DNA of 64,000 bases, taken from Apricaphanius iberus (Eukaryota > Chordata > Actinopteri > Cyprinodontiformes > Aphaniidae). The stretch spans positions 301,006 to 365,005 of the forward strand of contig JAPXFQ010000384.1 of NCBI GenBank assembly GCA_028564705.1, given 5' to 3'. The notes under the pieces were generated by a model. That model was not told where the DNA came from and ran no database searches. It saw only the letters and a list, made by a program, of their open reading frames with translations. Of the stretch, positions 42,713-55,299 are shown piece by piece (within the stretch, counting starts at the first letter, position 1; every line of letters begins with the position of its first letter). The position numbers and the translations under genes were made by a program.

Positions 42713-42952
42713 GTGAGTGTGGACCGTACAGCGGACAGGACCAGCGCTGGTTTCTCTCTCGGCTATCACACCGTTGCAGGCTGTCGTTACGGTGTTTTCT
42801 CGCTGTTGTCTTACAGCTTGACAATCTGTTGTTAAATAATAGCTGCGTTTTTAGAGGACAGTGGACCGATGTTAGTTTTATTCATGGACTCAAGTTCAGC
42901 TGAAAGAGTTTCTGTCGGGAGGAAAGGCTGACCTCGTACACTGACTAAAGAG
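42690..42952 (+). other. Probable non-coding first exon
   Basis: A unique segment lies between the promoter motifs and the donor AAAGAG|GTATGT at 42953. An alternative strong donor CAGG|GTGAGT lies at 42713, so the exon may be shorter. No start codon in it leads to a sizeable frame. The next exon begins at 43306. Confidence 0.45.
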
Positions 42953-43305
42953 GTATGTTATAGTTCCACAGAAAAAATACACATATAACCCCCGTCAGGT
43001 TACAGGATACACCTAAAACGTTGATAAATCACCTAAAGTAGGTGGCTCGATTTACATTTGAATATTATAATGAAAGATGCTGAAGTTCTGTTTAATTTGA
43101 ACTGTTGTTGTAATAAAGAAGCCAGTTAAATGCAGAAACAATCAAGAAAGTATGCATTATTGGCATTCAGATATTTATGCATGCAAGTAGAGTCATCATA
43201 ATTTTTAATTAGCAGTATATAATCATTTTATAAGAGGTTTTCTAATCCTATTGTGCTTTAATGATTGCAATCTCAGAGTTTCTTCATGTGTTTTTCCTGA
43301 TTCAG

Positions 43306-43395
43306 GGACTATGAATCTGTGTTTGGACAGTATGGACATCTTGAAGTTTGTGCTGCTCATCGTTGAGGCTGTATTGCTGACTGACTGTGCGAGAG
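43306..43395 (+). CDS. First coding exon, signal peptide of a secreted or type I membrane protein (possibly fgfrl1)
   Basis: The acceptor TTTTTCCTGATTCAG is followed by five bases, then ATG at 43311 and 28 codons plus one base before the donor GAGAG|GTAAGG. The peptide has a hydrophobic core (LKFVLLIVEAVLL) and ends TDCAR with a split codon starting G, a good signal peptide followed by a phase 1 intron. Phase 1 after the signal exon is usual for Ig-type receptors. FGFRL1 proteins start their mature part near ARGPP, and human FGFRL1 and ZFYVE28 both lie in 4p16.3, so FGFRL1 is a candidate and FGFR3 a weaker one. No further exon of it was found in the window. Confidence 0.55.
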
Positions 43396-45242
43396 GTAAG
43401 GTGGCCGATTCAAAAAATGTCCCGTTTGTTTTTTCAAAAGCATGTTATAAACCTGAACGTCCTCGTCATTGACCAGCGTCACTGACTGGTTTCCTGTCAG
43501 TGCGAAGAAAGTCTCGCTTGTGCTCTCTCCTCTGAGCAGCCAGGGACGGAAAAAAGTTCAAGAGTTGAAAATAAATAAATGGAAAAGCATTACATTTCTA
43601 AGCAGAGCCCAAAGTCAACATGGGTGGAGGAAGGGAGAGGGGGTAGGCCTTGGATTGCCCCTGACCTGAGTTTAACTGCGGCGTAACTAAACAAACACCA
43701 TCCATCAGCTTCCTGGGTGAGAGAGCAGAGTCCAGCTCTGCAATGGCTGCTGACCTGCTGCTTCCCATCAGGCGGCTTGACTCTGAAACACCAAGCAGTC
43801 TGGGACGCCCTGGTTCCAACCCTTTCATGGTGCCACTGTCAAACTGTTTGCTTTGTGAGCGATTAACCCCTCTGGTCCGAGTCCGAGCTGAAACTGCCCT
43901 CCTGATGAGGGGGGAAAATAAAAGCCAGTGCATTTTCTCTGCAGCTTAAAGTGTTCATCCTATTGCTCAGCATGGATGGGAGCTGAAGAGGTGTTCCATA
44001 GGTGCAGGTGAGCTGGCAGAAATGTCTCACTCACAGCCTGGCAGCCAGGCCTTCACGGCACGACTAATAAAAAAAAGTACAAAGAGTCTAAATCGGATTC
44101 CATGTTTACAGATGAACATATGTCGTTGAGACGGCGGATGCCTCGGGTTTAGCGCGGCCTGCCGTGGGCCTGGAACTGGCTGCAGATGCCGAAACAGATG
44201 CGCACAAAGGCGGAGATGTGGTTAGCGCATGATGAGTTGTAAACCGTAAATATCTGACAGTTCCTCCGGCAGAGCCAAATGATACACAGAGTTCTGTGTT
44301 GCAGTCCCAATGCAGCAGCTGGACTGCAAACTTTTATAGTGAAGGAGAGGCGAGGGAAGCTGTAAAACCGTCACCATAAAAATCTTAAGACTGTATGAGA
44401 ACATCTCCCTGACAGAGCTGACGGAGATTATAAAGAACATCCAGCGTGTGAGACCTTAAAAACCAGCAGAAATGTTGTTTTCCTGCTGCTGCCTGAACGT
44501 AACGGACCGAGTACCTGGGGGGGAGGCAGGACTCAGGCCTGTTGCTGTCAGTCATCAGGAGACATCTGACACAGGAACCCTGCCTTCATACCACAGGGCG
44601 TCCCAACCAACAAACACACACACTCTGGGGCCCTCTCCCTTTTTTAACTCCTGCAGCTCTGGGATTGCCCCCCACCCCCTTCATGCAGCAGGAGAAGGTG
44701 GCCAGCGATGTGTCCCAGCAGAATCAGTAATGTGGTGACAGTCTCAGGGACCACTGGACTCCAATCAGTAAAGAATGTGGCCCAAGCATATATTTAGAAA
44801 AATAAAAGGTGGATGGACATGTCCTTTTTTTGTCTTATTGTGCACATATACAGCACCAAAACAGTATTTATTCTCATTTATTATTTATTCACTTTATTGA
44901 TACTGATGTTATGTTATATTAATAACAATTATGATTTTAGTTGTATTAAATATATATATATTTTTAATTAATTTATGTAATAATTTTCACAATTTATTTA
45001 TTACGTAATTTAAATAACTTACAAATGAGGCTAAATATCGTTAAGTACCCATTTATGTAGCTGTTGCTAAACTGGAGAGCTCCTTTAGTGGCAAACTGCT
45101 GCAACCTAGGGTAGGCTATCGTTTTATTCGATACTGGTGCAAAACTGGTATTTTTGTAACCGTCCTGGTGCTCAAAACGCTGCTTAAAGAATGGAAAACA
45201 TACTAACTTTGTCCAAAAACCCTCTTTGATTTTTTTTTTTTT

Positions 45243-45340
45243 AGTAGGGCTGTCAAACGATAAAAAAATGTGATCGAATTATTCACAGAGACATAGTGAA
45301 TTAATCACCATTCCTAAATATGACCAAAAAACCCACAATT
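45243..45340 (+). mobile_element. Left end of a hAT-like MITE
   Basis: TAGGGCTGTCAAACGATAAA, then GTGATCGAATTATTCACAG. It is the complement in type of the right end at about 9210-9250. The right end was not located. Confidence 0.45.
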
Positions 45341-45924
45341 TACAGTGTAAATAAAGGACAAATCCAGATTCAGTTTCTCTCGTTTTATATTAGATATAGG
45401 AGAAAATCAATCGATTTTTTTGTTTTGAACTGTATGTGTGGTCTCATATGAAAAATAATAACAAATACAGGTAGAACTAACCAAAATATATGAATAACCT
45501 TAACATTCGGATATCAACAGTCTGTGTTAAACATCACAGAAATCAAATGTCACCATTTTCCCATAAGTAAACACTTAGCAGATTCTCAGGTTTATCACAT
45601 CAGGAAATGAACGCTCTTATTGTGAAGATTCCGCGAATTAATTAAACTATTGCTAATTAATTAGCACTAATTTAAGTCCGAAAACATCCCTTTAACTGAA
45701 TAATGCGCATTTTTAACGCAGCATTAACTCACAATGAAATGTACTGAAGCTATAAATTGAACCAACATGCGTAAATCAACATAAATATGGCGCATATATA
45801 CTCTGCACCACGCAAAGCGAGCTGACATCCCAAGTGGACAGTAACTCCCACAGACAACTTATCAGCTTATAATCACATCAACCCAATACACCAATAATAA
45901 TATACGCACATGTCATCTACGCAT

Positions 45925-45942
45925 ACACACACACACACACAC
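45925..45942. repeat. (AC)9 microsatellite
   Basis: Nine AC units. Confidence 0.9.
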
Positions 45943-46454
45943 GTGGCTGTACAGAAATTCGTATTTTGGCTGGTTAGGAAGAACTGATGTGATAGGGGTT
46001 GAATTATAAACACTGCGGTTTTCTGTGTAATTGCGTAAAAAAAAAAAAAATAGAGTTAATTCTAGGAATTAATGGACTCACTCTTTGCTGACGGCATGCC
46101 CAGAATTCATAGTGTTTGACATTTCCGTAAAAAAAGAACCGAAACAAAGCACCAAAAATGTGCGTTGCTATGGTGCAGGACATCAGTACAAAGCAGCGTT
46201 ATCGTACGTCCTTCGTCCCAGCAGGTGTTACCGTCTCAAACCGACACATTTATTGGTAGTTTTGCTCATTTTTATGAGCATTCCTGCTGTTGTTTGCATT
46301 CTCTATTGTTTCCACTCTTTTTTTCTTCTTCTTCTAAATAGTCAGTTATTTTTAAGCACAAATAAGCATCTGGTAAATTTCTTATCTGTAAGTTATCCTA
46401 CGATGCTGCACATTTCTGTTAAACAATGCATGCTGTTTTATAAGGATGTAAGAA

Positions 46455-46757
46455 AATAATGATATGCCAAATTATTGTGATATTTTGAATGGAACCATTA
46501 ATGATGACAAATTTTTGCAGTAAAATTAAAAAGTATGACTGGTAGTTGGTAGATGTTTTCACCCTCTTCGTTCCAGTGGATCAACTATTACTGGATGTGT
46601 TATGTATACTGTATATGTACGCTTAAATTCCCTTTGAAAAATCACAAGATATAGTCTTACTCATAGTATTGCTATAAATCAGAATGTATCTTATCGTCTC
46701 CCTGCATTGTGATGCATATCGTATTACCAGATTCTTGCCAACACACATCCCTACTAT
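46455..46757 (-). mobile_element. Non-autonomous DNA element, copy B (inverted)
   Basis: It is the reverse complement of copy A at 13494-13885: it ends TTGCCAACACACATCCCTA and contains CCAGTGGATCAACTATTACT and GAATGGAACCATTAATGATG. Confidence 0.65.
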
Positions 46758-47855
46758 TTTAATAACTGCACAGTCTCTTATTCTTATTTTTTACATCTTT
46801 TATCTTTCTCTAAATACGCACGCTTCCACCTGCATGCCTTTAAGTTGCTGCTGGTACAACTGAATTTCCCCCCTGTGGCACAACTAAGGAAATTTCTGTC
46901 TTATTCAATTACCAAGATGAACATTCTTGACTTTAGGAGCATCTGTGCCCTGCTAGACCACCAAACATTTAGCATTTACATATAGAACAATAAACCCAAA
47001 CAACAGCAGTTTTACTAATCCCATTTTGCTTGTCGTTTTTTCTCTGTTCTTAATCACAATAAAATAAAACCCAGAATGCAGTTGGCTGGACGCATTGAGA
47101 CGGGTTGTTTTTCCACCAGGACAAGCTAGCTAACAAACTACTCACAAACAGGCCGCCGCCTTTTTGTTGTCTTCTGTTTCTTGTTGGTTTCTGTGAGAGC
47201 CTGGGCCCTGAAAACCCGTTCGCGGAAAGTTTACGTTTTATAGGAGGTTACATCATCCGACAATCAGGTACAATGAGATAAACACGGTGCCAGGGGCTCT
47301 AAAATCTCAGAGCTGTTTGGCGCGCTCGCAGTTTTCCATTTCCTTTCAGCATAATGAGGCTGTTTCACTGCAACAATAAGCCCAGAAGTTCTCAGTTTAT
47401 CTAAAATAGCTCCTGAGGAGTAAGAGGTTGGAGTTGGAGCAGCTCTATTAAATATTAAGTGATTTTTTTTCTGCACCTTGGAGCAAATATTACAGGAACA
47501 AAACAATATTTAGCTCTGTTCAGCAAAACAATTTCTGGTTTTTGAGTTCTCCTGCCTACTTTCTACAACACATCTCAATCTTTCCTCCTGCTCTAACTGT
47601 GTTTCCTCCGGTTTATTACCAGCGTTAAGTCAGAGGAAGTGGTTTAAGTTAATGTGCTGTCGTTAAAACAAGGCATGACTGACCTTTACTCCCACCCACC
47701 CTCTCCTCAGCCCTCCTCAGCTCCATATTCACAGAGAACAATGGATGGATTATGGAGTGCGCTGGTCCCCGCACACTGGACAGAGCAGCAGTAATTAATT
47801 TTAAACAACTCCTGATCCTCGTATTTATCATCTATTAGCAGACGGAGGGGAAGGT

Positions 47856-47871
47856 GGGGGGGGGGGGGGGG
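47856..47871. repeat. (G)16 homopolymer
   Basis: Sixteen consecutive G preceded by GGAGGGGAAGGT. It could form a G-quadruplex and may be unreliable in length. Confidence 0.85.
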
Positions 47872-47879
47872 TGAGAAGA

Positions 47880-49100
47880 GATCCTGAGAGCAAGCAAGCT
47901 CTGTTCTCGTTCACCTAGATGCATATGCATATTTCATTAACTGTTATCCTGAGAAAAATCGAAAGAATGAGTGGCCCAATAAAAGAAACCTCTGCAGGCA
48001 CGTTACTCTCCTCCTGACCAGGTGGAAATAATACTCCTCACTCTGCAATCCTTCTTTTTCTTCCGAGGAAATTATGTTCCCACAGCTGCAGCAGCCCGAG
48101 TTGCCATCTTTCAGCGCCCAGTCGGTGCGGAGGAAACATTTGCAGTGTGGAATGTGTCAGACTTCACCCCTGCGATGGGACAGATAGGAAAGGGCTGTAG
48201 CTGTGATCAGTAGTAATAATGGAGGTCAGTCTGTGTGTTTGCTTTAGCTGGGTCATAAAGTCCCAGAGAGCTGCTCTCCCTCCCCTCATTCTCCATGTTT
48301 AACGAGCTCTTCAATTAACGTTCATGTGGATTTTCAACATGTTGCTGTCTGCATTTATTCCTCTCAGCTGTATGATAATGGACAGTTTGACTTCTTTTTT
48401 TTCTTTTTTTTTAAAGATAATCCCATGCATGTCTCATGTGTGTTCAGGTTAGTGTGTGTTTGTGTGTTTGTGTGGGGCTCATTAGCTTGTTTGTGTAGTT
48501 GGCTCTGGGCGTGTTTTCAGACCACACACACTCTTCCTGCCCCGGCTGAATGGATTTGCGTTCTGTTAAATAAAATTCCCTTTTTGCTCCCGTTAACCTC
48601 CAGGAACGCGGCGGAGCAGCTCGGACAAAGTCCCGCTGAGGCTTCGCTGCCATTACCATTCAGATGGTAATTGAATTTGAGGCTTTCTCAAGCCCGACTC
48701 GCTCCATTTAGCAGACGTATGAATACTGGATCTTGGCTAACTGACAGATGCTTGGTGTTAAAGAGCGCCTGATGATACGGGGACCTCGGCCCTTGTTGGA
48801 CCTTACAAGTGACCTTACAATAACATGTCAGAACCACAGTGGGATGTGTTTGTCTCATTTCTCCCACTCTGTCCCACTCTGTTTTTCCTTCCCACCCACT
48901 CATTCCACCCTCCTCCACAGCTGTTCACTCAGTCGCTGTGGAATGATCAGATTCAAACTCCTTGTTCCCGTCCATTCCTTTGCAGGAAAAAGCGTGTTTG
49001 CCCTTCCTTTGCATATGCTCTGGGCATGTGCTGCAGAAACCCAAAAACCTTCGTTATTATAGGCTCGATGCACAGCAGGAAGCTTCATATGCACTCATAT
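47880..49100. promoter_or_regulatory. Candidate non-coding regulatory tract
   Basis: A low-repeat, GC-moderate tract inside a repeat-rich intron. It holds a perfect octamer-type palindrome ATGCATATGCAT (47919-47930), an inverted repeat with E-box (48652-48671), an ACCAGGTGG E-box and CAATAAAA-type homeobox sites. Conservation is assumed from texture only. Confidence 0.35.
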
Positions 49101-49339
49101 TGTAGTACAATCCGTGGCTGGAGAATTACAGGAAGAGTGTGTGGCAGTAAATTACTTGTAATGATAATACCATCTTTTTTTTCATTTATATTTCGACATG
49201 TAGACATGTTTTATTCAGGCAAGTGTAGCTAACACACCAGGTCTCACCGTATCTAACTGCTTTCACCAAAACGCTTAAAAATACCCTTGTTGGACTTTTA
49301 GAGCGACATCCTCTTGTTCAGGGCTGATGCGCAAAACTT

Positions 49340-49570
49340 CTAAAAAGTTATTTTGAAGCGTCTTTCTCACTGCATCAAACTCTTTTCCGGACTCAAAGTC
49401 CGGAACCAGTCAGGGAGCCGAGCCAGAACCAACAGCTTTTCCACTAGTGCCTACTCAGCGCAGGTCGACTTGGCTCTACACATCTCGGGTCTTTTTCCAC
49501 TACCATTGAGTACCAGCTCGATGCGGCTGGGAGCGTCTCAGCGGGGCGGCCTCAGAGTCTGAAAAGTATC
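49340..49570. repeat. Teleost interspersed repeat (TTTTCCACTAGTGCCTACTC type)
   Basis: It contains TTTTCCACTAGTGCCTACTC, then TTTTTCCACTACCATTGAG and GTCTCAGCGGGG, which I recall as a widespread fish non-autonomous element. Confidence 0.45.
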
Positions 49571-49899
49571 ACGACGCACCAAGCAAAAAAAACTTCCACA
49601 TACCTCGTGTGGTGTCGTTTTCAGCATTGCTATTTTCCGTAAAGCTGGGGTGCGTAGTTTAGCACTTTAAAAGTAACTTATTGCTTAAAGCTTGTATACC
49701 TAATCCTTAAAACATGCTATCTAAAAACATTTTTTTCTCTGTATCTAAACAACGTTTTAAGACAGCATGACTATAAAAATTTTGTGGAGATTAAAAAGAA
49801 GGTAATGAAGTGGATCTGCTGAATTTGTCTAAAAACTTTAGCCGATAACAAAACTCGGTCAAAATTCAACGATTGGACGACCTGGTTTTCTCACTCACC

Positions 49900-50165
49900 A
49901 GAGTAGCGCACTTCCACATTTACATGGCTCCTCCACTTATTACACAATGCCGCATTCTGCAACAGAACATCAATGGTGTGAAAAGTTCTCTGCTCAATAA
50001 TGTCAGAGAAGCAGGAACAGCCGGCTGCTGTCACTTCAACTTTAGAGCAAACTACGAGAGTCCCAAAAAGAAAAACATTAAGTCACGAAAAAAACAAAAA
50101 AATGGTGAGCTAACTTTTACTGGTGTTTTGTGCTCTCTTGTCTGCTGTGGTGATGGGTGTTCCCA
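49900..50165 (-). mobile_element. Unclassified repeat, copy 2 (inverted paralogue of 22990-23405)
   Basis: ATGGCTCCTCCACTTATTAC, AATGTCAGAGAAGCAGGAAC, AGCCGGCTGCTG and CGAGAGTCCCAAAAAGAAAA are the complements of blocks in the other copy, in the expected reverse order. Confidence 0.65.
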
Positions 50166-51331
50166 AATCCCCATGGTCTGTACAAAATATGTTAATGAAG
50201 TTATTTGCACGTAATCGTTCTCACATACAGCGTTCTCTTTTTCTTCAGAATAATAGTAGAAGCACAAGATTTCTGACATCGAAAAATTTGGACGGTTCTT
50301 AATAATGTTTGAATGTTTACAGAAGCAGCAGAGACTCAAATGGCTACAGAAAAGCATAAAATGTGCATAATACACTCAGTCGCTGTTGTGAGTTTTTACA
50401 AGTGAGTCGCTCATTACGTAAACAATTTTACTACCTTTCAATTTATCGACCGTCAGTCTTCTGACACTGTACGCTTTGAAGTCCAGGAGAGATACAAAAA
50501 AAATTTTGCTATTCTAGTATGAGATGAAAAACTTTAGAAAATCTTGAATTATTTAATCTTTTTCTCCTTTCGTGTTATTGTTTGCCAATGAAACCCTTCC
50601 CTCCCCCAAAACTCCTGCAATAGCACTAAACCTTTGATAAAAGGTAACCATCCTAGATAACATCCTGAAAGTGCTCTTCAGTAACTATAATTTGTACCCT
50701 GTAGCAGTAGCCTTTTATCATTACGTTATTCATTACATTGCCAGAAATAAGACCTCATGCTGATTAATAGTAAATAAAATACTTGATTACATATAATTAA
50801 TTTGATAAATAGCCAATATATTAACTTGAGAACTATACAGAATCTTGTTTGCTTAGACGGGCGATGAAAGTTTCTTCATGGGAAGATGACAAAAACCCTT
50901 TGTTCACTTTTCCTGCTGCTTTTGACTTTCTCATATAAAAAGCTAAATGTCTGAGCTTCTGTCATGCGATGATGACCGCGGATGTTGCTCGGACTGAACA
51001 GGTTCTGGCAGGTTCGGGACTTTCCGCTGTTATCTCTGTGAGTAAAGGCTGATTTGAGCTGCAGCGGCTCCTCCAGCGTGAGCTAAACCTGCCACAGCCT
51101 GCTGATATCGCGCCGTGGATGCAGACTTATCAGAACTCCTATCGGGTCGGCCTGGATGGACCTGTTGGATATCAGTTGAGGAGGAAGTTTCTTGTCTGAG
51201 CTCCATCAGACCCCTCATTGTTTTCCTTCTGTTTGGCATTCAGATCGCCAGCAGACGACGGAGCCTCGCCTGTTCAGGCTTATGAAAGTTTTGTCTCTTC
51301 TCTTTTTCTGTTACCTTCTATACAAAACCCT

Positions 51332-51364
51332 CACACACACACACAGACACACACACACACACAC
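51332..51364. repeat. (CA)n microsatellite
   Basis: CA repeat with one G interruption. Confidence 0.9.
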
Positions 51365-54127
51365 CAGCCGGCCCTCCTGTTTGCCAGTTAAAAGGTTGAT
51401 TGAAAGTTATGGTGGTGGCAAGAGAGAGGGCTGGCTGGGCTTGAAAAAAGTCGAGCCAGGGGATAACGAGCTCTGAATGAGCCCCCTACCCCCTCCGTCC
51501 CTGACCCTCTCTCTCAGTTTACCTCCAACTGGATCCTGTGAGACCCCACACGGATCGGTGGCTCTTACACTTCCATTTTGTTTCTCATTAAGGATTCATT
51601 GTTCCATCTGATTCTATTATTCTAAATTTAAGTTATGTTGGACAGCAAATTAGAGGATGGAATCAAATAGAGCAGTCCAAGAGAGTAAGTGTAAAGAATG
51701 TGTCACAGTTTGGAGATGCTTTAATACTGGAGGCAGAGGGCAGCTCATTATTAGGATTAAATTAGGGGTTTTAGAGGGTTCTTGAGGAATATATGCGGCC
51801 ATCTGGTAATAAAAGATCAAGCAGGAGCAGAGCTGGGCCCTGCAACTCCACAATGACCAGAAACTTACCAGTAAACCTACCAAGAAATCCCTGAGATTGA
51901 AGGAATGGTTTGTTTGAGATGTCGTAGATGGAAGAAACTCCTCTAACAGGAGTGGAGGTAGTTTTCCTTGGATTGATGTCAGAAAGGTGTCGAGGACTTC
52001 AGGAAGCGTCTCAATGCATCACTTCAGCCAAAGGAGGTTACTCTATGTGATGGAGTATCCTAAAGCAGGGTATCGATTCCGATTTTAAAGAGTTAGACTC
52101 GATTATCTTGAACTGGTCCAATCCTCTGTTCCAATTCGATACTGATATGGGTCCAATTAAAAACGTTTTTTTTGAGGTTCCCTTAATTACATGACTGTAA
52201 TTCAGTGACGCAACACTGGATGGGGTCGCATTTCACCAGGAGAAACCGTATTAACCCTTTCAGACCTAAGCCTTAAAAAGTCCCATCTGGACTTTTCCCT
52301 CCTATTTTAGCTGTGAAAAGAGCAAATAATAACAATTAATTCCACTTTTAGATATCTGATTCTATTTTTTAGATATTTTTATGAGAATCAATTCAGAATC
52401 TAGTTTTTTAATCACATTTGCTGACAATAGGTGCTGTTTATGGAAAAAAAAAGATGAGTTACAAATGATCAAAAGTAAAGTAATTAACTGTTTTGACTGC
52501 AGCTGTCATGAAGTTTTTTAATGCAAGGAAGCGACATTGGATTTCAAAGTAAAAGTTGGTGGAAACCCACAACTCCTTTTGAGGTGGTACTTGTTATAAA
52601 ACGCTTAGTGTTGGGTTGGTCCACATTGCTTCTGTAATGAGTGGAAAAATATTTTCTCATTTAAAATGAAGAGAGGCACAGAGGAAAAAATCATTTTGGG
52701 GTATAATCTGTCATATTTTACAGCGTTAGCTACTGAAACGCTAAAAATTTACATCATGCTATGAAACTGATATGATTTCCTCATGCACCAGAGCGGGACT
52801 CTGGACGGTTTGGGGCCAGCCTGCACGCCTGTGGACATTAATGCAGAGCAGATCCGTGTGCAGCTTTTATAAATGAGTATTTATTCAATTTGCTCTTATT
52901 CTTTGGTTTCTTTTCAGTCATGCATTTATTATGTGAGGAATTCCCGACGGTTCGTCTGCACAGACCAAAGTATGTAAACAAGCTGTTTGTCGGACTGCCA
53001 GAAGACTTGGTGGATCTCAGAGGTTGTTTGACTTCTTTTAGGCTGGGTTTGCTGTCCTGCAGACTCTAGGTGCAGACTGCTAGAGCTATTTGCTTTGCTG
53101 CAGACTAATATTTTCCAGTGATCGGACCGCTGGGTTCCAGCAGCGCTTCTGTTCTGTCCATCAGCGGGCTCCTCTTCTGCTGGACGTCTAGATTAACGGA
53201 CTGTACGCGACAGACTGGCAGACAGATGGATCGAGGGCCGTGACCTCTGCGCTGCGCAGGAGTGAGGCGGATGAGAGGGCACTGAACAAATTGTCGCTGT
53301 GAAAGGGCGAGTAGCACGCCATAACGACAGGCTCAACAGCTCCATGATGACAGATTGATTTCAGACAATATTCCTGGATTGTTAAGAGGCCCCATTGCTG
53401 TCAGTGGGAGCTTTTGCCAGTTCCTCCCCCACCTTCTCCTGCCTGTCCTTGTCTCTCCCTCCCTTTCTGCCCTCTCTGTCTCGTCTCGGGCTCTTTCTCC
53501 TCCCTGACTCCTCTCCTCCTCTCTCAGTCTGAACTGCTAAAGCACTCCTGCTACATCTCAGTCTGTCACTGCAGCACCCTAAGAAGACCCTGTCGACAAA
53601 GGCGTCGGAGTGTAACGCTCTCCAGTGATGCCTCCTGATACTCGGAGGCTTCACCGGTGTAGGGTTCCTGGAGACGGGGGAGCAGCAGCAGACAGAGACT
53701 TGGATGAGCCGCTCACAGCTGCTTCAAAACATCCTTGTTTACATCCTGCATCATTCCATTACGTTCCACAATGAGCCAGATGCAAGTTGGACACTTTACC
53801 CCCCCACCAACTGTGGAATGCAGCTAGGTTGGAGAAGGAAGGAGTGGGTGGGTGCGCGCTCATAGGGGCAGGATGCTGTCAGAATCCGTGTCAGTGCTAT
53901 TGTCACAGAGTAATATGATATTTAATTCAGTGAAGAAAAGTATGCCTATGGTCGGTTATTTATTTTCTAAAATACATGCTTTAATTGTAGCAGTTGTGGA
54001 TCCGTTGTGGCTTTGAACAGTGGGCTAGATGAAGCTGAGTCTACAGTTATGATTGTACCATTGATTGCCAATAATCAGTGGAATTTCAAGAATTTCAGCT
54101 TTCCAATTATATATTATGTATTAAAAC

Positions 54128-55036
54128 TAGGGGTGGGCGTTATTACAAAAGGTTCATATCACGGTATTTTTTAAAAACATATCGGTATTATGGTATTTAA
54201 CGGTATTTTTTTGCCATACAAGACTGTTCATATCCACATTGTCTTATAAGAATGAAGAATATAAAAATGTGCTTTAAATAGCCCATTTTACTGCCATATG
54301 GACTGCTTCATGTTGTTTTTTTCCAGACAAAGGTGAATGATATGAAAATAATTAAAATGATTATGATATAAGTAGACATTCTTGGTGTTCTAAGGCTGAA
54401 TATATAATCTTTTTAAAACCTCACGTTGGCGCAAGCAACAAATTACATCTTCTAATTGCTTTGCATGTAGTACTGAAGAATCCCGCTAGGGGGCAGAGTA
54501 TAGACTCAGATCGGATTTTGCCAAAGAAGTAAAATAAACATGGCGAACAGAAAAAAGATGGCAGAAGTATCGTAGATGGTATGTAAAACATATTTACCGC
54601 TATTAATGATTTCTTTCCTACTGGTTTTGCCGCCGTTGACCGCGTGTTCCTACAGACGGTCAAATAGCGCTCCACACTCCCACCTACTGGTTACTCTGAA
54701 TAACGTTTGTAAAAGATATGCCGTTTGGTTCTCGTCTGACCTTTTAAAGCCGATAAACTTTTTAAACTATAGACGAGGCTCCTCTTTTTTGGAATTACTT
54801 CATCAGAATTGTGTGCTTCGCTCCTGCCAGCAGATGCACTTAGTTAAAAACGTTATTTTCTACACTGTGGTGAAGAGCGTGTAGCAGTGAAATCGGTCCT
54901 GGCTGAAACACGTCCCCTCATTAAACGTTCCGGAAGTTTTCCGAGCTATTCACCGGTATAGGGGTATGTTAAAAATTAATATCATAACAAAAATAAACAC
55001 CGGTTTTTGGTATGAAGCGGTATACCGCCCAGGCCT
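54128..55036. mobile_element. hAT-like non-autonomous element (GGTATACCGCCCA ends)
   Basis: The left end TAGGGGTGGGCGTTATTAC and the right end GCGGTATACCGCCCAGGCCT are imperfect inverted repeats. The subterminal regions carry CGGTATTTTT repeats. No clear target duplication survives. Confidence 0.65.
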
Positions 55037-55299
55037 TGACCAGGAAGTAGGTAAGGTGCCACATACGGAATGTAAAAATGCTGAAGGTTAATGGAAATGC
55101 AACCTTTATGCCTCAGATGTTTAGTTTGGGGCGCCCTGACTTTGAGTGAGCACCATGGTGCGATCCAACGATTGGTCTGAGGCCGTTCTGCTGTATACTT
55201 AATTGTCTTTACGTGGAGAGCATTTAAAACAAATGCTGGTTTGCTCTGGGAGCATACTGCAAGATGCTAAAAAAAAATCTCCAAACACCTGTACATGTC

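Noticed and set aside
43311..43395. FGFR3 as identity of the signal-peptide exon
   Set aside because: The phase fits too, but the peptide end fits FGFRL1 better. Neither can be proven, so no symbol was given.
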